Source: JAEXOD01 sp043805435
Lineage (GTDB): Bacteria; Bacteroidota; Ignavibacteria; Ignavibacteriales; Melioribacteraceae
Reading direction: 5' to 3'
Length of the DNA stretch: 64,000 bases
Assembly: GCA_043805435.1 (NCBI GenBank)
Contig: JAZDHY010000092.1
Location: 1 to 64,000, forward strand
The notes below the pieces were generated by a model. The model was not told the origin of the DNA, did not search any database, and saw only the letters and a list, made by a program, of their open reading frames with translations. Positions 34,973 through 45,071 of the stretch are shown here, piece by piece; position 1 is the first letter of the stretch; each line of letters opens with the position of its first letter. Position numbers and translations under genes: made by a program.

Positions 34973-35607
34973 TGAACAAACAAGAATTACAAAAAGAAAT
35001 ATTTGAAAAAGCTTACCAGCACGAAAATTGGTTAGAAGTATTAAGAGAATTTTTTGGTGTACAAAATATTTTTCAATTGCCTAAACCAATAAAAATAAAT
35101 GAAAATGAATTCACAACAGATGCTTTTGAATTAGGGAGTTTAATTACTAAAGATGAAAGATTGGTTGGAGTTTATAAAGTTGTTTTAAATAGTAATGTTG
35201 TTATTGAAAAAAATCGCGTTGGTTTACGTAGTCTTTTAAGAAACATATATAAATATGATGTTGATGCTGCTTTAATTGTATTTTTACAAGATAATAAATG
35301 GCGTTTTAGTTTTGTGAGCGAAATTAGGTTGGAGGACGGAAAAAAAGAAACAGAACCTAAAAGATATACCTATTTATTTGGAGATGGTGAAATTTGCCGG
35401 ACAGCTGCGGATAGATTTTTTAAGCTAAAAGGAAACCCGGTTTATTTAATTGATTTATTTGATGCTTTTTCAGTTGAAAAGCTTAATAAAGAATTTTTTG
35501 ATAAATATAAAGCTTCTTTTGAAAAATTTTGTAGTTATTTAGTAAGTCAACAAAATTACGTTGAAATATTTACAAAAAAAAAGCACACTCAAAAATTGGA
35601 AGGATAA
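34969..35607 (+). CDS. N-terminal part of a frameshifted Eco57I-type methyltransferase
   Basis: 212 residues, starting in an ATGA overlap with the helicase gene. The sequence (YLIDLFDAFSVEKLNKEFFD followed by KYKASFEKFCSYL) is the usual N-terminal region of large Eco57I-like modification proteins and continues in the other frame at KPIRDFVKKLMGRLVFLQFL. The break lies at a run of nine A (35574-35582). Removing one A joins both frames into a protein of about 1,215 residues. It may be an assembly error, a phase-variable tract, or a programmed or transcriptional slippage site. Confidence 0.8.
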   Translation: MMNKQELQKEIFEKAYQHENWLEVLREFFGVQNIFQLPKPIKINENEFTTDAFELGSLITKDERLVGVYKVVLNSNVVIEKNRVGLRSLLRNIYKYDVDAALIVFLQDNKWRFSFVSEIRLEDGKKETEPKRYTYLFGDGEICRTAADRFFKLKGNPVYLIDLFDAFSVEKLNKEFFDKYKASFEKFCSYLVSQQNYVEIFTKKKHTQKLEG

Positions 35608-38600
35608 AGAAGCAAAACCAATCCGTGATTTTGTAAAAAAATTGATGGGGAGATTAGTCTTTTTGCAGTTTTTACAAAAAAAAGAATGGATGGGTGTACC
35701 TGCAAATACAAAGGGTTGGACAGGTGGTGATAAAGGATTTCTTAAATCATTTTTTGTGGGATTTGAGGATAAAATACATTTTAATAGTCTAGGACTAAAA
35801 ATTCTTTTCTTCGATACATTAAATAAAAAAAGAGAAAATGATATTGCGCCTAGCATTTTGGACAAAAATATTAAAATTCCGTATTTAAATGGGGGATTAT
35901 TTGATAAGGATCCTAATTATGAGTATGAAGTTGATTTTACTCCTACATTATTCCTAGATCTATTAGACTTTTTTGAACAATATAATTTTACTATTGATGA
36001 AAATGACCCTTACGATTCCGAAGTTGGAATTGACCCTGAAATGTTGGGACATATTTTTGAAAACTTACTTGAAGAAAACCGCGAAAAAGGTGCATTTTAT
36101 ACACCTAAAGAAATAGTTAAGTATATGTGTCAGGAAAGTTTGATAGAGTATTTATTTACTAATTTACCTGATGAGAAACGGGAAGATATAATAAATTTAG
36201 TTCGATTGCATAAAATAAGTGATAGTTTTTATGTATTTGATAACGCAAAAAAAATAAATAAATTACTTAAGGATGTTAAAATTTGTGACCCTGCAATTGG
36301 ATCAGGCGCATTTCCTATGGGCATGTTAAAGGAAATTTTTGGTTGCAGGAAAATTTTATATGGCTTTTTGAATGATAACCATTCATTTGATCCTGCCCTT
36401 GTGAAAAAAGAGATTATTCAAAAAAATATTTATGGTGTTGATATTGAAATAGGCGCTGTTGAAATTGCGCGATTAAGATTTTGGCTTTCGTTGGTTGTTG
36501 ATGAAATTGAACCACAGCCTTTACCAAACCTTGATTATAAAATTATGCAGGGTAACAGTTTATTAGAACGTTTTGGCGATATTGATTTAAAAGACCTAAT
36601 TAATGTTGAAGATGATATTATTATTAAAGATGTTGAACATGATGTTTTGAGCCCTGAGTTTGAACCTGAACCTATTCAATTGACAATATTTGATAAAACC
36701 ACAAAGGAATATTTAAGTGAATTGATTCAAAAATATTATGACCCTGATGATTGGAAAAATAATACAGGGGAAACTATTGATAAATATTCTGTTAAAAAAG
36801 AAATTAATGATATTATTAACGGTAAATTAAAAGCACAATTGTTTTTTGAAAAAGAAAAAATACAAAAAGAAATTAATCTTTTTAATGCAAGATATTGTAT
36901 TAAAAATGATGATGATGTTAAAAGATTAAAACAAAACAACAAAGAAGTAGTTAGATATTTAAAATTAAAGGATAATCTACTAAAATTAAAAGATGATGAA
37001 ATTGTATTAAAAGAGATGCAAAAAAAGGAAGAAAGACCTTATTTTTTATGGCATCTATGGTTTAAAGATGTTTTTGATAAAGGTGGTTTTGATATTATTA
37101 TTGGCAATCCGCCATATATAAAAGAATATACAGACAAAAGTGCGTTTGATGGTCTTCACAATTCACCTTATTACGAAGGTAAAATGGATATTTGGTATTT
37201 ATTTGCCTGTTTTGGGATTGATATATTAAAAAACAAGGGAGTGGAGTGTTTTATTGCTCAAAATAATTGGACAACCAGTTATGGTGCTTCAAAGTTAAGA
37301 AATAAAATATTGAATGAAACAGAAATTCTGTTATTTACAGATTTTGGTAATTATAAGGTTTTTGAAAGTGCCGGTATTCAAACAATGATAAATTTGTTAA
37401 AAAAGAAAAATCCAAGAAACTCTTATCCTCTAATTTACGGACGGTTAAATAATGATAGTGCTGATCAACGAGTTTTAATTTCGTTTCTTAATACTCAAAA
37501 TCTTGAATCAAATAGTGAATTCAGGAGATATATATTTAATTTCCAACCTCCAATTTATAAAAATGAATTTATTACTTTTAATGAATCTAAGGTTCAACAA
37601 ATCATTGATGAAATTAAAAAAAATGATTTAACTTTTTTATTTGCTGAAGAAATTGCTCAAGGTATTGTTGCACCTCAAGATAAGTTAAATAAACAAAATC
37701 AAAAAATTTTAGGTGATTTATACAAAATTGGGGATGGTATTTTCCAATTAACTAAACTTGAAAAAGAAAATTTAAATTTAACAAATGAAGAAAATTCTAT
37801 TATAAAACCTTTTTATTCCTCTAATCAATTGAAAAGGTATTTTGCCGATAAAATAACCGATGAATACTTAATATATCTAAAATCTGGGGCAAATCAGATT
37901 ATTGATTTATACCCCAATATAAAAAAACATCTTATTCAATTTACATCAATTATTACTTCCGATAATAAACCATTCGGGCTCCATAGAGCACGCGAAGAGA
38001 AATTTTTCAAAGGTGAAAAAATATTTTCATTAAGGAAATGTGAAAAGCCAACGTTCACATATTGTAATTTCGATTGTTATGTCTCGCAGTCATATTTTAT
38101 TATAAAGACTAATCGTTTGAGCTTAAAGTATTTAACATTATTGCTTAACTCGCGCCTTATTACCTTTTGGCTTCTTAATAAAGGTAAGCGACAAGGTAAT
38201 AATTTTCAGATTGATAAAGAACCTTTATTAAACATTCCAGTAAGAAAAATTGATAACACTAACCTATTTGAAGTAATGTGTGATTATTTAATATTTCTAT
38301 ATGACAAGACAAAACCAAAGGTGAACGAATATTTAGACAATACTAGTATTGCTCGTTTTTTTGAAAAAGTTGCTGACATGATGGTATATGAATTATATTT
38401 TGAAGAACACATGCGCGATTTAGAAATTGATGTGCTTGAATATTTTAATACTAAAAAAATACTTTTGGATATAAATAATTTTAAAAATGAACCCGTCTAT
38501 CAAGCCGGTATTATTAATAATGTATTTACAATTTTACAGGAACAAGCTAATCCGGTGCGCAACAGAGTTATTTTAGCTAACATTAGAAGCCAAGATATAA

Positions 38601-38629
38601 TTGCGCAAATTAATGGCAGTACAATTTAA
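35561..38629 (+). CDS. Main part of the Eco57I-type N6-adenine methyltransferase
   Basis: The open frame begins at a TTG inside the preceding fragment; the genuine translation start is at 34969. It carries the SAM-binding motif ICDPAIGSGAFPMGML, the GAFYTPKEIVKYM motif upstream and the catalytic NPPY in FDIIIGNPPYIKEY, all intact, so N6-adenine methylation is expected. The C-terminal half contains a TaqI-like target-recognition region (SQSYFIIKTN, LLNSRLITFWLL) and a helical tail. In type IIG and ISP enzymes these parts are fused to nuclease or helicase modules; here the helicase-nuclease is a separate gene. Confidence 0.85.
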   Translation: MKYLQKKSTLKNWKDKEAKPIRDFVKKLMGRLVFLQFLQKKEWMGVPANTKGWTGGDKGFLKSFFVGFEDKIHFNSLGLKILFFDTLNKKRENDIAPSILDKNIKIPYLNGGLFDKDPNYEYEVDFTPTLFLDLLDFFEQYNFTIDENDPYDSEVGIDPEMLGHIFENLLEENREKGAFYTPKEIVKYMCQESLIEYLFTNLPDEKREDIINLVRLHKISDSFYVFDNAKKINKLLKDVKICDPAIGSGAFPMGMLKEIFGCRKILYGFLNDNHSFDPALVKKEIIQKNIYGVDIEIGAVEIARLRFWLSLVVDEIEPQPLPNLDYKIMQGNSLLERFGDIDLKDLINVEDDIIIKDVEHDVLSPEFEPEPIQLTIFDKTTKEYLSELIQKYYDPDDWKNNTGETIDKYSVKKEINDIINGKLKAQLFFEKEKIQKEINLFNARYCIKNDDDVKRLKQNNKEVVRYLKLKDNLLKLKDDEIVLKEMQKKEERPYFLWHLWFKDVFDKGGFDIIIGNPPYIKEYTDKSAFDGLHNSPYYEGKMDIWYLFACFGIDILKNKGVECFIAQNNWTTSYGASKLRNKILNETEILLFTDFGNYKVFESAGIQTMINLLKKKNPRNSYPLIYGRLNNDSADQRVLISFLNTQNLESNSEFRRYIFNFQPPIYKNEFITFNESKVQQIIDEIKKNDLTFLFAEEIAQGIVAPQDKLNKQNQKILGDLYKIGDGIFQLTKLEKENLNLTNEENSIIKPFYSSNQLKRYFADKITDEYLIYLKSGANQIIDLYPNIKKHLIQFTSIITSDNKPFGLHRAREEKFFKGEKIFSLRKCEKPTFTYCNFDCYVSQSYFIIKTNRLSLKYLTLLLNSRLITFWLLNKGKRQGNNFQIDKEPLLNIPVRKIDNTNLFEVMCDYLIFLYDKTKPKVNEYLDNTSIARFFEKVADMMVYELYFEEHMRDLEIDVLEYFNTKKILLDINNFKNEPVYQAGIINNVFTILQEQANPVRNRVILANIRSQDIIAQINGSTI
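35574..35582 (+). repeat. Run of nine A at the methyltransferase frameshift
   Basis: ACAAAAAAAAAGCAC: nine consecutive A. Eight would give one continuous frame (..IF-TKK-STLKNW..). Homopolymers of this length mutate by slippage and are also sites of RNA polymerase slippage in AT-rich bacteria. Confidence 0.8.
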
Positions 38630-38649
38630 TTCAACAAGTGGAGGTTTTG

Positions 38650-40593
38650 ATGGCAGCAAATCGGTATTGCCTTAAAAAATTAGGTATTCAAAATTTTAAG
38701 TTTTTTAAAAAACTTAAAGAAATTGAGTTAGATGGTAAAAATCTTTTATTATATGGTGAAAACGGGTCAGGTAAATCTTCAATTTATTGGGCATTATATA
38801 CCTTTTTTGAGTGTTCACATAAAGCAAAAGATGAAGATATAATTAAATATTTTGACCCTGATGATGGAAATCATTTAACAAATATTCATCTTAAAGCGGA
38901 TGTAACAAATACTTTTGAATCTTATATAAATCTTGAGATGGTAAAAGGAGATACTAATTTAAATCTGAAGCTATCAAAATCAGATTTGATTATTAAAAAT
39001 AATAATATAATGAAGGAAAGCATTTACGCAACAGATTTTATTAATTATAGACTTTTATTTAGACTAAATGATTTCTATCACTCAGAAGATATTGATTTAT
39101 TTCCTTTATTTAGAAAAGAATTCCTTCCATATCAACAACTTGTTGTAAAGCCTTCAAATTATTCTGGTGATATGTCACTTTCAAAGGTTTATGAAAATAT
39201 ACTTATTGGGCCTAAATATCAATCGATAAATGCGAACAAGATTTATCCTAAACAGCACGAGCCTGAATATTTGGAATATTTGACCTTGCAAAGTGTTTTT
39301 GAAAAATCTTTATTGGAAATAGTTGATAATATTAATACAAAAGGTGTTCCGATTTTGCGTAATGATTTTGGATATGATTTCAAATATAATTTAGATTTTC
39401 ATGTTAGTGAATTTAGTATTATAAATAACCAATTTATTCCGCCCAAATATTACATTGACTTAAATGTTTCTGATTATGAAAGTATAGGTGGTCAAATACA
39501 AAAACCACAATCATTTTTAAACGAAGCCAAATTGGCCGCGCTTGCATTGTCTATGCGTTTTGCAATTTTGGAGCAACGTTTAATGGAAGGTGATATACTA
39601 AAACTTTTAGTATTAGACGATCTTCTGATAAGTCTTGATATGAGCAATAGACAAAAAGTATTAAAATTAATTTTTGAAAAATATCAAAAAAATTATCAAT
39701 GTATAATCATGACACATGATAAGTTATTTTTTGATTTAGCTAAACGAAAAATCGAAGAATCAAAATACACTAATTGGTTATATAAGGAAATGTATTTTGA
39801 TTATGAGAAAAAGGAACCAATTATTTTAGAAACTGAAAAAAATTATACTTTAGCACAATATTACTTCTCTCACTTCGACTATCCAGCTTGTGCGAATAAT
39901 CTTAGAAAATTTGCTGAAGATATCTTTGTAAATATTTTTCCCATGAATATCAGATATACTGAAAAAGGTGAAGAAATTACAAAATTGAATAATTATATTG
40001 AAAGAGCAATAAAATTTTATAATAAAAATAATTTAAATTCTGATTTATTGCTAAATCTAAAAGATAAATTGTTTTTATTATTAAACCCTCTTTCGCATTT
40101 TAGCGAGGATATTAATATTTATTCAAGTGAATTATTAGACACTCTTAAAATTTTACCGGCATTGTTAACTGAAATAGAAGGATACAATATTAAAGAATTT
40201 ATCCAATCAAATGATATAATTGAAATTAAATTTAAAGTTAATTCTACGGTTACAAATATTTATGAAATAAAACCTAGAGAAAAAATATATATCTTTACTC
40301 AAGGGACTACTTCTTTCTTGTCACCAAACAGTTTTGATTCTATGCGATGTTATGAATACGACTCATCAAAAAATACAACAGTTATGCATAATTTCGAAGT
40401 ACATAAGAATAAAAATTTATTTAAGATGTATAAGGAGATTTATAAATATAATTATGATGAAGCCTCTCAACCTGGTGCTACTCCAATCGATGAAAATAGT
40501 ATAGTGGTGGAATTAAATAATATATTTAGGCAAAGACATGGTAAAAAAGATTCGTTTTACCAGCTAAATAACAATATAAATACTACAAATTAA
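38650..40593 (+). CDS. SMC/RecF-like AAA ATPase of the defence operon
   Basis: 647 residues from the ATG at 38650, chosen because GGAGG lies at 38640-38644; a GTG at 38638 would add four residues but overlaps that site. Walker A GENGSGKSS (36-44) follows the RecF-like start LKKLGIQNFKFFKKLKEIEL. Further down are FLNEAKLAALALSMRFAIL, a modified ABC signature, then LLVLDDLLISLD (Walker B) and IIMTHD (switch). The C-terminal 250 residues are unrecognised and could be an effector or partner-binding region. Directly downstream of the methyltransferase, it completes a three-gene unit ending at a terminator. Confidence 0.82.
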   Translation: MAANRYCLKKLGIQNFKFFKKLKEIELDGKNLLLYGENGSGKSSIYWALYTFFECSHKAKDEDIIKYFDPDDGNHLTNIHLKADVTNTFESYINLEMVKGDTNLNLKLSKSDLIIKNNNIMKESIYATDFINYRLLFRLNDFYHSEDIDLFPLFRKEFLPYQQLVVKPSNYSGDMSLSKVYENILIGPKYQSINANKIYPKQHEPEYLEYLTLQSVFEKSLLEIVDNINTKGVPILRNDFGYDFKYNLDFHVSEFSIINNQFIPPKYYIDLNVSDYESIGGQIQKPQSFLNEAKLAALALSMRFAILEQRLMEGDILKLLVLDDLLISLDMSNRQKVLKLIFEKYQKNYQCIIMTHDKLFFDLAKRKIEESKYTNWLYKEMYFDYEKKEPIILETEKNYTLAQYYFSHFDYPACANNLRKFAEDIFVNIFPMNIRYTEKGEEITKLNNYIERAIKFYNKNNLNSDLLLNLKDKLFLLLNPLSHFSEDINIYSSELLDTLKILPALLTEIEGYNIKEFIQSNDIIEIKFKVNSTVTNIYEIKPREKIYIFTQGTTSFLSPNSFDSMRCYEYDSSKNTTVMHNFEVHKNKNLFKMYKEIYKYNYDEASQPGATPIDENSIVVELNNIFRQRHGKKDSFYQLNNNINTTN

Positions 40594-40620
40594 TTTCATT
40601 TTTTCAATTTCTAAATATCC

Positions 40621-40652
40621 AAAAAACCACGCCTTATTGACGTGGTTTTTTT
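40621..40652. terminator. Bidirectional terminator between convergent genes
   Basis: AAAAACCACG (40622-40631) pairs with CGTGGTTTTT (40641-40650) around a 9-nt loop, with A and T runs on both sides. It ends the defence operon (plus) and the dehydrogenase gene (minus). Confidence 0.85.
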
Positions 40653-40673
40653 GCAATATCTTTTTAACAATTC

Positions 40674-43514
40674 CTAACCCTTTCCTTCCGCACATTTATC
40701 AACCAAATAAATAATTGATTTATAATGAATACCGGAAAAAACGGAAAGGCCAATTTCGCAGGTACGGCTGTTGGAATAACCCTCATGGCAGTCTGGCGTT
40801 AAAGCCGGTTTAAGTTCTTTTAATGCCGATTCGTTTAATTCCGGGAAACTAAAACCACGGTCGCCGGCAAATCCACAGCAGCCAACTTCGGCAGGGGCAA
40901 TAACTTCATCAACACAAAGCGAAGTTAAAGCCTTAAATTTATCGTCCAATCCCATTTTTTTAGAGCTGCACGTTGTATGTATTGCAACCGTTTTATGCTG
41001 TTTTGTAAAATTAAGTTTATCCTGCATAAAGTCGTAAATAAATTCAACCGGTTCGTAAAGTTTAAAGTTGGCATTATTTTTAATTGCAATGTATTCTTTT
41101 GTTCTGTATAAACAAGGACTTGTATCAAACAAAACCGGGTATTTGCCATTTTCAGAAGCAGCATTTAATTGGTTTATTAATTCCTCTGCTTTATAGTCGC
41201 CTTGCTGTTTAAAACCTTTGCTGGCAAAAGCCATTCCGCAGCACAAATTTGGCAGGTAGTTTGGATAAATTATACTGTATCCGGCTTTTTTAAGTAACCG
41301 TGTCATTACTGTTGTCTGCGATTCCGTATCACCGCTGTTTTTGGAAACACCCATACTGCGGCTTATACAGCTTGGGAAATAAACAACCTTAAGTTCGTTT
41401 TTATCGTCTTTTGCCGGATAAACTATATTATCGGCACCCTTGGGCATATATTTATTCCATAAAGGAATTTTTTTGCCGGATCCTTTAAACATCATATTAC
41501 TAATGTTTTCCATTAAGGAAGTACCAATTACAGTATGAGCTAAGTTAACAAAATTCAAACCGTTTTTAGCACCGGAAGTAACAAATTTCATTCTGTTAGC
41601 TAAAACCTTAGCCACACTATTACCTGTACCGGAAGTTAAACTTAACCGTAATTGTTTAATTAACTTGCCCGTATCAATATCAACAGGGCATGAAGTTGCG
41701 CATAAACCATCTGTAGCGCAAGTTTGGTTACCAAAATAATCAAACGAAGTAATAAATGTAGTTAATCTTTGCGGATCTGCTCCGCTTTCTTTTAATCTTT
41801 TAATTTCACGCCACCCTACAATACGCTGCCTTGGTGATAAAGTCAAATTTTTAGACGGGCAGTTAACTTCGCAAAAGCCGCATTCAATACATTTATCAAT
41901 AATAGGATCGGCAATTGGCATTGGCTTTAAGTTTTTTAGGAAAATGTTTTTATCTTTGTTTAATATTACACCGGGATTAAAAATATTAGCCGGGTCAAAA
42001 ATAGTTTTAACTTCTTCCATTAATTTATAAATTTCAGTCCCCCATTCGTATTCAACAAAAGGAGCCATATTTCTACCTGTTCCGTGTTCTGCTTTTAACG
42101 AACCGTCATATTTTTCAACAACAAGTTTGGTAATATCTTCCATAAAATATTTATAACGCAATACTTCGCTTTCGGTGCCAAAATCCTGCGAAAATACAAA
42201 ATGTACATTCCCTGCAATTGCATGTCCCCAAATTATTGTTTCGTTATAATTATGTTTGGCAAAAAGAGACTGCAGATCCAAAACAGCATCGGCAAGTCTA
42301 TCCATAGGTAAATTAACATCTTCAATAATAACCGTTGTGCCAATTTTGCGTGCCGCACAAACAGTAGGAAATAAACCCTTGCGGATATCCCAAAGTTTTT
42401 TGTATTCTTTTTTATCGGTAGTAAATTGTACAGGTTGTTCTTTTGGTAAATCTTCAATAGCATCGGTAATTAATTTTATTCTTTCCTGTAAAGTTTCTTT
42501 ATCCAATGCAGATGTTTCAATTAATAAAGCTGCGGCTTTGTTATCTAACGTTTTTATAAATTCAGGCATACCCGGTTTATCTTCAACGGCTTTTAAAGCG
42601 GCTCTATCCATAATTTCGGCAGCATCAACAGGCAAATTATTAAAAATAGGAATTGCCATACATGCTGTTTTTATATCCTTAAATAATATTAAAGCAGTAC
42701 CTTTGTTAGGTAGTTCGGGAACAGTTTTTAATGTCAATTCGCTAATAAATCCAAGTGTACCTTCGGAACCGATCATTAAATGAGCAATAATATTGTAAGG
42801 GTCGTCAAAATCAACTAACGAATTTACCCCATAACCGCAGGTGTTTTTCATTTCGTATTTTTTGCGTATGCGGTCGGCAACGGGTTTATTTTCTTTTATT
42901 TTATTAGATAAAGCGGTAATTGAATTTACCAAATCTTTACGTTTTTTATAAAAGTCATTTTTGGAATTTTGGCTGTTTGTATCTAAAACAGAACCATCGG
43001 CAAAAATAATTTTCATTCCAAGCAGAGTATTGTAAATATTGTTTGCCGTTCCGCTTGTCATACCGCTTGCGTTATTAGCGGCAATACCGCCAAGTTTTGC
43101 GGAATTTATTGAAGCCGGATCGGGGCCCAGTTTTTTATTGTATTTAGCTAAATACAAATTGGCAAAACTGCCAACTACGCCCGGCTGGAGTTTAATTTTA
43201 TCACCATTTTCCAAAATTTCGTATTTATTCCATTCACTGCCCAAAACAAGCAAAACGGAATCTGAAATTGCCTGGCCCGATAATGACGTTCCGGCAGCTC
43301 TAAAAGTAATTGGTAATTTAAGTTTGTTACACAACTCAATTACTTTTTGTGCTTCAGTTTCATTTTCTACCTTAACAACAAGGTTTGGTATTAAACGGTA
43401 AAATCCTGCGTCGGTTCCAAAAGCCAGTTTACGTAATTCGTCATAAATCAATCTTTCTTTAGGTATGAATTTAATCAATTCATTATATAGTGATAAATAA
43501 TCTCCTTTCAACAT
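40674..43514 (-). CDS. FAD-linked oxidase/Fe-S protein, D-lactate-dehydrogenase-like
   Basis: 946 residues fusing three modules: an N-terminal PCMH-type FAD-binding domain (TFRAAGTSLSGQAISDSVLL, GIAANNASGMTSG), the FAD-oxidase C-terminal domain ending HGTGRNMAPFVEYEWG, then two 4Fe-4S motifs (CIECGFCEVNCPS and CATDGLCATSCPVD) and CCG domains (LCCGMAF, GCCGFAGDRGF). This order is that of D-2-hydroxyacid/D-lactate dehydrogenases feeding electrons to the respiratory chain (Dld-II/YdiJ-like). Substrate D-lactate is likely but glycolate or 2-hydroxyglutarate are possible. It appears monocistronic. Confidence 0.87.
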   Translation of the reverse strand: MLKGDYLSLYNELIKFIPKERLIYDELRKLAFGTDAGFYRLIPNLVVKVENETEAQKVIELCNKLKLPITFRAAGTSLSGQAISDSVLLVLGSEWNKYEILENGDKIKLQPGVVGSFANLYLAKYNKKLGPDPASINSAKLGGIAANNASGMTSGTANNIYNTLLGMKIIFADGSVLDTNSQNSKNDFYKKRKDLVNSITALSNKIKENKPVADRIRKKYEMKNTCGYGVNSLVDFDDPYNIIAHLMIGSEGTLGFISELTLKTVPELPNKGTALILFKDIKTACMAIPIFNNLPVDAAEIMDRAALKAVEDKPGMPEFIKTLDNKAAALLIETSALDKETLQERIKLITDAIEDLPKEQPVQFTTDKKEYKKLWDIRKGLFPTVCAARKIGTTVIIEDVNLPMDRLADAVLDLQSLFAKHNYNETIIWGHAIAGNVHFVFSQDFGTESEVLRYKYFMEDITKLVVEKYDGSLKAEHGTGRNMAPFVEYEWGTEIYKLMEEVKTIFDPANIFNPGVILNKDKNIFLKNLKPMPIADPIIDKCIECGFCEVNCPSKNLTLSPRQRIVGWREIKRLKESGADPQRLTTFITSFDYFGNQTCATDGLCATSCPVDIDTGKLIKQLRLSLTSGTGNSVAKVLANRMKFVTSGAKNGLNFVNLAHTVIGTSLMENISNMMFKGSGKKIPLWNKYMPKGADNIVYPAKDDKNELKVVYFPSCISRSMGVSKNSGDTESQTTVMTRLLKKAGYSIIYPNYLPNLCCGMAFASKGFKQQGDYKAEELINQLNAASENGKYPVLFDTSPCLYRTKEYIAIKNNANFKLYEPVEFIYDFMQDKLNFTKQHKTVAIHTTCSSKKMGLDDKFKALTSLCVDEVIAPAEVGCCGFAGDRGFSFPELNESALKELKPALTPDCHEGYSNSRTCEIGLSVFSGIHYKSIIYLVDKCAEGKG

Positions 43515-43551
43515 CTTATCAGTCCAAATTTATATAGTTAAAATAATTTTA

Positions 43552-44937
43552 TTACGAACAAATATCTTCAATATCTTTTATTGATTTTGGAATCGGTTTG
43601 CCTAATACACGTGCACCATTATTGGTAACAAGTATATCGTCTTCAATTCTAATACCGCCAAAATCAAAATGTTTTTCGGCTTCGGCATAATTAATAAAAT
43701 CAACAAATTTCTTTTCTTTTTTCCAAGTTTTAATTAACTGCGGAATAAAATAAATTCCCGGTTCAACAGTCATAACAAAACCAACTTCCAAAGGACGAGC
43801 CATACGCAGATATTTTAATCCAAATTGCTGGCTTCTTTCAACATCTTCGGTATAACCGACCAGAGATTCGCCAAGGGCTTCCATATCGTGTACATCAAGA
43901 CCTAACATATGGCCTAAACCATGTGGATAAAACATAGCATGTGCGCCAAGTTTAACGGCTTCAGCCGTATCGCCTTTCATTAAGCCAATTGCCTTTAATC
44001 CGTCAACAATAGTTCTTGCGGAATCAAAATGAACATCCCTGTATGGTCTGCCCGCTTTAATTGTTTTAATTGCCGTTTCGTTTGTATTAAGAACAATAGA
44101 ATAAATATCTTTTTGAAATTCGGTAAACTTTCCGTTAACCGGAAAAGTACGTGTAATGTCGCTTGCGTAATGCTCTAACGATTCGGCACCGCTGTCAAGT
44201 AAAACAAGCTGTCCGGCCTGCATAATATTTTCATGAAAAGGATTATGCAGTCTTTCGCCGTTAACCGAAAATATGGAAGCAAACGAAGGGCCATGTCCTT
44301 TTGCATAAGTTTTAGCTTCAACAAAAGAATAAACATCTCGTTCACTAATACCCGGTTTTGTGTTTTTAAAAGCATAATCATACATATCGTAACTTATTTC
44401 AATAGCTTTTTCAATCTCCAAAACTTCAAGGTCACTTTTTATAGAACGTTGTTTAATAGCAGCTAAAATAAATTCTTTAGAAGCATGCTTATTAATTAAA
44501 TCATAATTAAGTGTTAAAAGTTCACTTAAATAAATAATATTTTCGGTTCTGTATTGCGGCAAATAATGAAAAATTGAACCGTCTTTAAAAAGAGTTGTAA
44601 CATATTTATTTAATTTTTCCGTTGGCAATATTTTATTAATGCCGCTTAACTCAGCTTTTTGCTCAAGCGTTAATTCGGGACCTGTCCAAACCAAATCGTC
44701 TAATGTTAAATCGGTACCAAAAAGCACTTCTTCGTTGTTATCAATATCAATAATGCCGAATAAACCTTCAAAATCCAACCCAAAATAATACAAAAACGTA
44801 CTATCCTGGCGGAATTTATACGTATTTGCCGGATAGTTCATAGGTGATGCATTATTACCCGGTAATAAAACCACACCGCTTTTTAAAATTTCTTTAAGTT
44901 CATTTCTTCTTTTTGCGTAAACTTCAGAATTAAACAT
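43552..44937 (-). CDS. pepP: Xaa-Pro aminopeptidase
   Basis: 461 residues of the M24B family, removing N-terminal residues before proline. Metal ligands are visible: Asp in LLDSGAES and in HYASDITRTFP, His in GLGHMLGLDVHD, Glu in TVEPGIY and Glu in GGIRIEDDI. The N-terminal domain (ELKEILKSGVVLLPGNNASP followed by MNYPANTYKFRQDSTFLYY) is the usual aminopeptidase-P region. It lies 38 nt upstream of the oxidase gene on the same strand, so co-transcription with it is possible. Confidence 0.94.
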   Translation of the reverse strand: MFNSEVYAKRRNELKEILKSGVVLLPGNNASPMNYPANTYKFRQDSTFLYYFGLDFEGLFGIIDIDNNEEVLFGTDLTLDDLVWTGPELTLEQKAELSGINKILPTEKLNKYVTTLFKDGSIFHYLPQYRTENIIYLSELLTLNYDLINKHASKEFILAAIKQRSIKSDLEVLEIEKAIEISYDMYDYAFKNTKPGISERDVYSFVEAKTYAKGHGPSFASIFSVNGERLHNPFHENIMQAGQLVLLDSGAESLEHYASDITRTFPVNGKFTEFQKDIYSIVLNTNETAIKTIKAGRPYRDVHFDSARTIVDGLKAIGLMKGDTAEAVKLGAHAMFYPHGLGHMLGLDVHDMEALGESLVGYTEDVERSQQFGLKYLRMARPLEVGFVMTVEPGIYFIPQLIKTWKKEKKFVDFINYAEAEKHFDFGGIRIEDDILVTNNGARVLGKPIPKSIKDIEDICS

Positions 44938-45071
44938 GTAACCTCCAAAAAATTAATCTTTAAATATAAATAAAAATGCAAATAGATAATAGTTATTAGT
45001 TAATACATTAGTTTATTTATAAGATATTACTCAAACTGCAAATAATAATAACCAATCGGAATAATCTTTTT
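44938..45071. other. AT-rich spacer before the repeat array
   Basis: Upstream region of pepP (minus strand); no gene or strong palindrome. A promoter is expected but not confidently placed. Confidence 0.4.

Noticed and set aside
31673..40593. DISARM, Mokosh or BREX system
   Set aside because: PLD and helicase parts recall DISARM and Mokosh, and the methyltransferase recalls BREX PglX. I see no DrmB/DUF1998 protein, no PglZ or BrxC, and the helicase is not the Mokosh COG1112 type, so none fits.
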